A stretch of 64,000 nucleotides of DNA from Symbiodinium natans. Its lineage: Eukaryota; Sar; Dinophyceae; Suessiales; Symbiodiniaceae. The translations under genes and the position numbers were made by a program. Numbering within the stretch: the stretch's first letter is position 1; each line of letters begins with the position of its first letter. This document shows, piece by piece, positions 56,601 through 64,000 of the stretch. The stretch lies in NCBI GenBank assembly GCA_905221605.1, contig CAJNDS010002275.1, positions 157,001-221,000 on the forward strand, written 5' to 3'. The notes under the pieces are model-generated. The model saw nothing but the letters and a program-made list of their open reading frames with translations, was not told where the DNA came from and made no database searches.

Positions 56601-56849
56601 TCCCTGCATCTGAACTGCGTGAACTCCGTAAATCCCGTGAGGTGAGTGCGAAGGTTTGGTGGCAAAGCTTCGCTCAATGTCCGACCTGGATGTCACACTT
56701 GCGCAGGCAACCTGAATGTCCACCGTGCTTGGCATTCGAGTGCGGCAATTTGCAGCTTCCGGAAGGCGTGGCAGTTGGTGGAGCTGATGGCGAAGGATGC
56801 TCAATAGAGGGCCTGCTGTCAGTTTCATGACCCATAGTCCGGAGGCTGC

Positions 56850-57900
56850 TACTGAAGCCAATGAATTTCAGAGCAAACGGTACTGATGTGTCAGGCCGTC
56901 TTCAATTCAACCTTTCACGGCGCATCAGTATACTTGATGCTCCCGTGAGTAATAACACAATGAAAGATTGCTTTCGGGTGTTCTTTTTCGAGTTGTGAAA
57001 GGACAGGCTGAAAGGGTGACATCAAACACGCTCAAGCTATGATCCCGTCTGCGACATCTCGAAGATTAGAGTGCCCTTGCTGTGCTGTTTCTACCTCGCT
57101 GACGTTTGCGAAACCTCGCCTCATGACCATCATGACAATGCAGAAAATTTTGAGTTTTCATACTTAGTGGAGGCCATGTGGAGGCCATGGAGTGTCGGGC
57201 TGTGTCAGGTCTTCGTAGCTTCTCCTCTTTGAGATATACGCACAATAGATGTACGCAGAAGTACATATAAGATGTGTAAAAATACACATCGTTGCGGCAG
57301 CAGGAGCTGGAGATGGGACTCCGAGACCCATCATCCCAAGCAGGAAAGGGCAGCTCACCTGAGTCCGCAGGGCAGGGCCCTGCACGAGAGCCGTTTTCCA
57401 AGAGACTTTGCCCTTTGCTGCTTGAATGAAATTCCATTGAGTAGGTTTTCATACCCCAGGTTCAGTGCCTCTTCCCCGGAGAGTCAGGTCGGTGCGGTGT
57501 GCGAATCGTATATATGTGCGTGCTGTTATTTTTGAGTTATGCCTTGAGCAATCTGTGAAGTGCGAGCTCCTCAGCACAGGTGAAAGCCAAGAGTGAAGTT
57601 TCTCCGCCAGTCGGCATCCAAGACATCCTGAGAGCGGATCTGTGCAAACACCAGGATATGATGTGAGGGGATTTTGTCATTATCCTCCATCACGGGCAGG
57701 TTGCAGATCGTCGTGCCTGGGCATTTTGCTCAGAGGTTGCTTCCGACCCTCTGTGGCTGCTACGACATGCGATCTGCATCTTTCAGAAGCTAGGTGTCAA
57801 ATCCATCGCCACCAAGCGATGCAGCCGGGCCAGAGAGACGACAGTGGACCGCGTGCCGCTCTTCCATATCCATCTACCTTCCTGATCTCCTGAGCAACGC
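56850..57900. other. 1 kb without a supported gene
   Basis: Open frames on both strands lack motifs. The stretch holds only ordinary intergenic-looking sequence. Confidence 0.35.
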
Positions 57901-57927
57901 AGAAACTTGTTCATCACTTCATTCCAG

Positions 57928-58110
57928 GATGTCTGGAGCGATCGAAGCGAAGGAGGGGCGAGCCGCTGCCTCTTCGCTAGATCAAGGACGACAAGTGGTG
58001 CATGCTTTGAGCGCCTGTCTGCACAACTTGCACTTCAATTCTCCAGGAAGGAAGATCCTTTTAGCAAAGCACGAGATGATTGATTTCTCGCAGCCTTCAG
58101 CCAAGTCTAT
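57928..58110 (+). CDS. possible exon, unknown
   Basis: A plus frame reads MSGAIEAKEGRAAASSLDQG, RQVVHALSACLHNLHFNSPG and RKILLAKHEMIDFSQPSAK, helical and coding-like. An AG precedes it. No family is recognised. Confidence 0.35.
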
Positions 58111-58746
58111 AAGCAGTTGCAGTTTGGTGTGTGTTGCATCTGGTGAAACTGGTGTTGCTTGCTGAGGCTGACGCAGAAAGATTGCTTGGGTTCTGGTGGT
58201 TTTGGGGCTGTGTACAGAGGATTTCTTGGCACCCGTGAGGCTGGGCAGACTGCGCTGCGTGGTGGGGTGTCATTCCTTGGATTGGGGTTTGGTTCTCCTC
58301 TAAGTATGAAGTGGAGCCCTTCCGGGGCCTAATTTTGCGGCGCAGAAACCCCGAGGACCGACTTTGGGCTCTATATCTTTTTGGGCTGATCTTCTGAGGT
58401 CTCTCCCGAGTCACGTCGGTGGTGTCTCCCTACTAAGGCTTAAAGAGGGAGAATGAAGAATGTACTAGCGGGGATACGAGCCGTTTGGAGTATCTTGTGG
58501 ATTTGGGGAGGTCGCTCCCAAACCTCCAACCCGTAATCCCAGCCGCCCAAGAGCCCCAAACACACGCTTCCCAGAAGCCCTGGCCTTCTTAGAGTGTCCT
58601 GAAGCCAACTTTGAAGCGTGGGTTTGTATTCCTAGTACTTTTCAATCAAAGGGACAAAGGCCCCAACTCCGTTCCCAGTGCCCGGGACTCATGCGGACTA
58701 TAAGAGGGACTGAGACAACCAAGGAAGGCCCGGAAGCAGTCAGATC

Positions 58747-59049
58747 ATGGGGTTTCTTAGTCGGCAGTTTCATTTTTTGTATTTTGCGTTGGGCGTGTTC
58801 TGTTATGCATTCCAACCCAGTACTATAGATGCCAGCTTGTTGTTATGTGATTGGCTTTTATCTTTGCTCGCGCCCTTTCCATTGCATTTTGCAATGACCC
58901 GGATATTGCTTTCCTTTACGGCTACTTTTGAGTTTGTTGCGACCAAAACGACAGACGACGGCATACGACGACTGATGCGACCCGAAGTGGCGGCAGTTGA
59001 AGCCACTTCGGGGGAAGATTCCGACTTCAACAGCACAGGAGCCATCTAG
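58747..59049 (+). CDS. possible small membrane protein, 100 codons
   Basis: An ATG-started 100-codon frame has two hydrophobic segments (HFLYFALGVFCYAF and LLLCDWLLSLLAPFPLHFAM) followed by a polar acidic tail. It could be a real small two-helix membrane protein, but no family is recognised and a minus frame overlaps. Confidence 0.3.
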   Translation: MGFLSRQFHFLYFALGVFCYAFQPSTIDASLLLCDWLLSLLAPFPLHFAMTRILLSFTATFEFVATKTTDDGIRRLMRPEVAAVEATSGEDSDFNSTGAI

Positions 59050-59890
59050 CAATGCCGCAATGCCCCAGCAGGTTGCAATCAAGAAGCTGTTCTGTGAGGA
59101 TGGAGGCGTGCCATGCTAACATATGTTGGCCGTTGATCTTAGGCCCAGGGTCTGAACGCTCTGTGATGCCCTTGCCATAAAGGAAACATTTCGCCACTGC
59201 AGCTGGAAGAGTTGGAGAAGGAGGCTGGCAAGTAGCAAGAGCAAGAAGTGTTGGAGTGTAGGAACAAAAGAGAAAAATGTGGAGACGCTGGAATCGTCGT
59301 AGCTCCAAGCCAGTCTCAGGTGGCTGCTCTTCGAAGTAGGAGCCTGAGATCAGCTTAGATGTTCCAACAACGACGACATCAGCTGCCAGCAGACTGACAT
59401 CACCTTCTCATCACCTTCTGATCACCTTCTGATACGCCGATGTTAAAGGTCTGAACCATCCACGCCTCGTGGGCTTCATTGGAGCGTATAGTTCCCAGCG
59501 CAACGCTTCTGTGTTCAACGTGCTGTTGTTGTTTCACGTTATGATTCTTTGCAGAGGTGTTTGCAGCCGCCAAACTTGTGTATAGTCACCGAGCCAGCAG
59601 CTCAGAACGGCATCATTCATTCACCGTCAAGCTTCATCACGAAGCCGAGTGAATGCAAGTGAATAGCAGTGCAACGGCCTGAGTGATTTTGCCTGTCTTG
59701 GCTTGGCATGCCACCTGCTTCGCAACTGTTGCCATACAGCCCGAATTGATTGCCATCGCTTGAGTGTGGATACTGTGGCCTCAGCAATAGTCTTCACAGT
59801 AGGCCACTTTCGATCTCCTCAGTGCAGACGACCGCCAACCCCAGTTCTGCCTATGACATATTTCCTGTCACGAATTTCGAGATCATCGAG
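59050..59890. repeat. spacer; short 11-bp repeat
   Basis: ATCACCTTCTG-type units repeat three times at about 59399-59432. No gene is supported. The promoter of the ankyrin gene would be in the 3' part, but no element is identifiable. Confidence 0.5.
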
Positions 59891-59892
59891 CC

Positions 59893-61440
59893 ATGGATGC
59901 ATCACTGATAAGCCTGGTCGGAGATGGTGATCTCGATGGAGTCAAACGCCATCTTGACCGACTTCGAAGGACGCATGGCCAGGCTTCAAGAAGATGGCAT
60001 GCGGTTTCATATCGTTTTCATTCGTTTTCCTTGCATGCCCTGCGCTTCCGCGTCGTCACTTCAATGACTTCAAGCTTGTCAGAGGCTGCTGTCGTCAATG
60101 AGATCATCACTTGTGAACACGAGGTGGCTCGGCTGCACCGCTGCACCCTTGCAAGCCTGTGGCTGTGGGGAGAAAGACCTAAAAGAATGATACCACCTCG
60201 GCCGGTGCTTGCCACCACCGCAGCTGCGAAGCAAGGTCGGCACGACAGGCTTCATGTGTTTTTTTTTTTTTTTCCGCCGAGTCGACGGGAAGGGAGGTCG
60301 GCAAGGACAACCGGTGAGGTATAGGCGGGGGACGCAGAAGGATGCAACCACCCAAAAAAGGGGGCTGCGGGAAAAAAAGGAGCGGGAGGGCAGTGGGGGC
60401 GGGAACGGCAAGGTGGAGGGGGAAGGGGGGGGTGGGAGGGCAGGGGAGGCGGAAATAAGGGGTAGACGGTAAGACAGCGAAGTTGGACAGAAGAGGGAAG
60501 AAAGAGCAGGGGAGCGGCGGGAAAGTACCAGTACCAAAGAAGGGGTAAGGGATGAGCAAACAGGCAGAGGTAGGGGAGGGGGCGAGGGGGGGAGACGCCG
60601 AGTTTGGTGCCGTCCCTTTTTGATCGGGCCAAATGTTACCTGGTCCTGATGCACCGTCCGCTGCTGTTGGCTTTTCGCAGCCGCAGCAGGTTTCAAAGGA
60701 GACACCCTCCTGATGCACCGTCCACTCCCACATACTTGTCGGCTACGGGATACCCATTCCAAGCAAAAGTACCAAATAGAGGGGCGCAAACTGCGTCAGG
60801 TGTGTTGGGGAGGGGACTGGTGGTGGGGTACTTACCTAGACACCTGTGGCTCGAGGCCTCGGCGGATACCGTTTTCGTGCACCGGCTGTCATGCGGGATA
60901 GTGTGGCAGCAAGGCTTTTCTGTCCAGAGTCCAGTCTGAGTCTGCCCTGCTGAAAGGGCCGAAGTGCCAAGTCAGCGTTCCACCGCGCTGCGCTCCGCGG
61001 CCGTGCCGAGATCGTCTCCTTGTTCTTACAAGAGGAGGCAGGCCGCCCCCCATGACGCCCAAGACAAAGATCTGGCTTATGTCAGTATCTTTCAGAGCCG
61101 CCGCCAAGGTTCCGGTCGATGTGCTTGATGCGCAGGGGAACACGCCTTTGCCGGGACCATAGAACAGTTACGACGTTACACCAAACTACAGGGTTGACAT
61201 GATGTCAAGAGGTGCAGTTCCCCCCCATGTTCCAGTGCAAGTCACAAGAAGCGAACAATTCTCAGGCACTTGGCCACAGACCTTGGTCGTGCAAGAGCCG
61301 TGCACTGTCTGCTCAAGGCGGCTGCCCAATCATGTTCAGGCGATCGCCTTGGATCTGATGAATGCCAGGCACATGCCTCTGTCGAGATGAGAAACTTCTT
61401 TGGTCGATCGGCCAAGGAGCGTGCAGCACATGATTCATTG
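59893..61440 (+). CDS. ankyrin-repeat protein, 5' exons
   Basis: Exon one is 59893-59969 from ATG (MDASLISLVGDGDLDGVKRH and LDRLRR), with a GA donor. Exon two is 61096-61149 (AAAKVPVDVLDAQGNTPL), with a GC donor. Exon three starts at 61266 (HLATDLGRARAVHCLLKAAA). All joins are in phase and together give a textbook ankyrin unit: DAQGNTPLHLA then LGRARAVHCLLKAAA. Ankyrin arrays bind proteins. The exon-three frame stays open beyond the repeat, but its later part (SVEMRNFFGRS onward) is doubtful. The 1126-bp first intron is packed with homopolymer and purine repeats. Further exons, perhaps at 61.8 kb, are not firmly joined. Confidence 0.75.
60258..60600. repeat. poly-T and purine-rich (GGGA/GAA) tract
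   Basis: A T13-type run is followed by about 300 bp of G/A-rich sequence on the plus strand, all within the first intron of the ankyrin gene. Long minus frames (236, 184 and 126 codons, Pro/Leu-rich) are artefacts of this composition. Confidence 0.85.
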
Positions 61441-61800
61441 AATGGGCTGCTATACCGTCCCGAACCACGGACAATGCCAAAATGCGCAATCTTGGCTTCC
61501 CTTTCCCACGGTTCAAGTCAAACGTACCGGTTAAGGTTAAGGAGAGTTTGTAAATCTCACCCCACACCCATGTCTAGAGTTTTCTCAAAAACCCAAACCA
61601 GAATCGTATGCCAAAACAGTTGGTTGTGTATGGATGCCCATGCCCAGGCCTTTGCACCATTTTGTAGCCTTCAGGCGCAGTCTCATTTTCAGCAGGGAAA
61701 CTCCACTTTAATGTCTTGCGTCGCCACTAGATCGCAGTGTTCCGGATTCTAGTTTTTAAGAGAACCCCATTCATGCATCAAGCATCAAGCACTTTCAGAG

Positions 61801-61930
61801 ATGTATTCATGGCAGGATATGGCAGCAACAAATTCATGGGACGAAGAGAGCATCGCAGATGGCAAAGCCTTGATCAGAAGGTGCGTTGGGCTAGAAGAGG
61901 TTTTCTTGCGCATCGCTGCAGGCTTCGGTA
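61801..61930 (+). CDS. possible exon, unknown
   Basis: A plus frame reads MYSWQDMAATNSWDEESIAD, GKALIRRCVGLEEVFLRIAA and then GFGSSV. It is coding-like, with an AG just upstream. It could be a downstream exon of the ankyrin gene. No motif decides. Confidence 0.35.
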
Positions 61931-61939
61931 GCTCTGTTA

Positions 61940-62624
61940 GATGTGTTTTTTTCTTTGTGTTAACTTGTATTTTGCTTACTTGTAACTTGTTGTCTCAGGG
62001 TAATTAGGCAAAACATTGCATCGGTGGAAAGCCGTAAGCCCTAAAAGGGGTTGTTGGGCGGCAAGCTCTAATCTTTAAAAGGAGATGTGGGTGGCAAGTC
62101 AAAAGCCCTAAACGGAACCATTGTGTGGCCAACCCGGAACCCAAAACAGAGATAGAGGAGACCATTTTTTTTGGCATTGTTTTTTGTTGATTTGGCCCTT
62201 TATATATTGTTGGTCCCATTTTCCTGAGTTTATTCTCGGAAAAAATCAGTCTGTTATCTGGAAATCCTCCATGTTCTCTGTTTCTTTTGGTTGAGTCTTC
62301 TATATGTTTGTGGGCGATTGCTTTATATTGATTTTCTCAGGAAAACCTGTGTTCACATACATCTCATTCGGAGAACCTCTATTGTCTCTTTTTTCTTTTA
62401 TTATTACGTCCTCTATATTAGATTGGGAAAGCTTGTTTCTTCTACATGTATAGACATGTATAGACAGGCAGAAGGCAAGAAAGAAAGAAGGAAATAGAGA
62501 AAGAAACAAGCACGAGCGAGAAACAGCGAACCACGGAGCCCCCCCCCCCGCGCTTGTATACATATACATATATATATACATAAATATATACATATGTGTT
62601 TTTGTTTATTTACTTTTGGCTCTT
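61940..62624. repeat. AT-rich spacer with TA microsatellite
   Basis: T-rich and A-rich sequence contains a short C run (about 62541) and (TA/CA)n at 62555-62596. CCCTAAA-like words appear near 62035-62120 but do not form an array. No gene is supported. Confidence 0.7.
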
Positions 62625-62708
62625 GCCAAACTTGCTTGTAAGGAAGATCATGCCATGAACAAATTGCATCAAAAACATGCGAATGTTTTCCAAACTTGTC
62701 ATGCGAGC
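62625..62708. repeat. dispersed repeat copy B
   Basis: This resembles 52141-52225 in order and orientation, by eye about 70% alike. Confidence 0.65.
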
Positions 62709-63002
62709 AGTGTTTGGATGATGCGCGGCGGGGCTCGCTCCCAGGCTCCCAGGACTTCCGTGGGGGGTACCCAAAACATTCACCCAGGAACCAGAATCCC
62801 CAGAGGATAGCATGAAAAATCGCGATAGAATGCCCTGAAAGGTGAGATGGTGAGAAGACGTTTATAATTAAGCACAAAGAGCATGCTTCAACCAAGCAAG
62901 GGTTTAAGTTTAAGTAGTTTCGAGTCTTGACGGGAAAAGCCTGCAAGTTTCAAGCAAGCAACAACAAGTTACGGCTAAGTGTGCTCTGCTTCCCTGTGAC
63001 AG

Positions 63003-63300
63003 GATGCTCGAGGCAGAACAAGTCCCATTGGACAGCTTACCACCGGAACCACCCCCAGCGCCCGAGAAGGCACGTCTGGTAGAGGTTACAGTGATGGCCA
63101 AGTCTGCTTGTATATGGAGCAAATTGAATGTTGCTGTTCCCTGGACTTGCCAGCAGAAATTGCGACAAGGTCGGCTACGGGAAAGCCACTCTACCCTCAG
63201 AGCAGCATGCTGATGCGGGAAGCGATCCATACGATGACAATCCCAGGTCATCTTGGGAGACACCCGAGGAGCCCTGTTTGCAAGCTCTAAGACTAGCTCG
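63003..63300 (+). CDS. two exon candidates, Pro-rich then acidic
   Basis: After an acceptor near 63001 a frame reads MLEAEQVPLDSLPPEPPPAP and EKARLVEVT. A second frame from about 63155 reads CDKVGYGKATLPSEQHADAG and SDPYDDNPRSSWETPEEP. Both are clearly coding-like and lie in different frames, so an intron of 60-90 bp would separate them. No domain is recognised. Confidence 0.45.
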
Positions 63301-63479
63301 TGCAGCTACATGCTGCTTACACAGCATATTTGTTGCAATGTGATGGACTGCAAAGCCATGGACATGTTCGACAGCTTTCGAACCAAGGGCACATCATCCT
63401 CCTGGACACAAGTCAAAGTCGCGATCTCGTGTTGCATTTACGTGTCGAGGAGTGAGTGGGTCAGAGATGGAGTGAGTGA

Positions 63480-64000
63480 GTGACTGAGTGGCCCTAGGGT
63501 TACTCCCTTCTAGCATTTCTGTCTGCAAAAATGATGACTTCCATTCTTCAACTTTTTATGTAAATATCTTTTCATCTGTGTCGTGCGCCATTCCTGGTGT
63601 CTGACTTTTTGCACGAGACGTCGTCTTCTGTTTCTTCTTGATCATCGATTTCGAGCCCCCATGCGTGCCCGCCCACCCTGGGAAGACTCCATGCAGTTTC
63701 CTTTCTCCCAACGTCGGAACCCTATAATTAGTGCAAGCACTGATGGCATCATTTTCGCAGTGTTCCTGTGAAACGTTTTCTTCACCTTGCAAACCAGAAC
63801 CAACTGCAGCATGAAATCGGCATCGGGAAAGCCGCCGCCTGAACCTGCAGACAACCATAGCTGTGCGCATCCTTGCTGCCCCAGCATGCAGATGCTCTCC
63901 TGGTTGTGTTCTTGCCTAGCCTTGTCTGCAAAACTCCTCGTTGCCACCAAAGCAGGCTGAAAATGCGGATTGTTTCTGGGAACAAGTTTGTCGTTTCTGT
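63480..64000. other. window end, no supported gene
   Basis: Minus frames of 67-104 codons overlap here but have no motifs. An AGTGAGTGG-type short repeat lies at 63450-63490. Confidence 0.35.

Noticed and set aside
60079-60789. 236-codon minus-strand Pro/Leu-rich ORF
   Set aside because: Produced by the G/A-rich tract inside the ankyrin gene's first intron.

Overview
The window looks like nuclear DNA of a dinoflagellate, most probably a Symbiodiniaceae-type alga. The evidence is the intron style, the protein families and the lack of any bacterial gene layout. Reading frames that continue across junctions show introns with GT, GC and GA donors (about 8, 9 and 3 among the junctions I could resolve), always ending in AG and usually followed by G. 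The proteins are PPR, Kelch, ankyrin and many single-helix TPR exons. Degenerate TTTAGGG telomere-type repeats and abundant GT/GA/homopolymer tracts are also present. Most six-frame ORFs are chance openings in a GC-neutral sequence. True coding segments are short and had to be joined by hand.

Layout. 0-3 kb: little that is recognisable. 3.16-3.84 kb: a short three-exon gene encoding a charged helical protein. 4-7.2 kb: scattered exon candidates and a large microsatellite. 8.09-10.07 kb: a six-exon gene for an ATP-grasp-like (DUF6815-like) protein, probably degenerate. 10.46-12.13 kb: an intronless PPR gene. 12.1-17 kb: mostly non-coding. 17.0-18.1 kb: exons of unknown function. 18.2-19.93 kb: a Kelch-repeat gene with very short introns. 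22.9-26.26 kb: a TPR gene. 26.7-34.5 kb: scattered exons, including one gene with a KRRRKR basic patch. 35-37.7 kb: two tandem-repeat families (about 62 bp and 252 bp). 38.8-43.7 kb: scattered exons of unknown genes. 43.7-45.2 kb: a repeat box and an AT-rich island unlike its surroundings. 45.97-47.06 kb: a 141-bp tandem repeat. 47.66-48.81 kb: degenerate telomere-type repeats enclosed by a 23-bp inverted repeat. 49-58 kb: a second, very fragmented TPR gene. 59.89-61.4 kb: an ankyrin gene. 61.8-63.4 kb: further exon candidates.

Every gene that can be recognised with confidence lies on the + strand, as expected for unidirectional dinoflagellate gene arrays. The genes do not form a pathway. They are typical protein-interaction and RNA-binding repeat families. 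The least ordinary items are the ATP-grasp-like gene that seems to have lost catalytic parts, the telomere-type block inside an inverted repeat, and the 252-bp array whose antisense frame is preserved in a diverged copy. Family assignments come from motif recognition by eye. No database search was possible.
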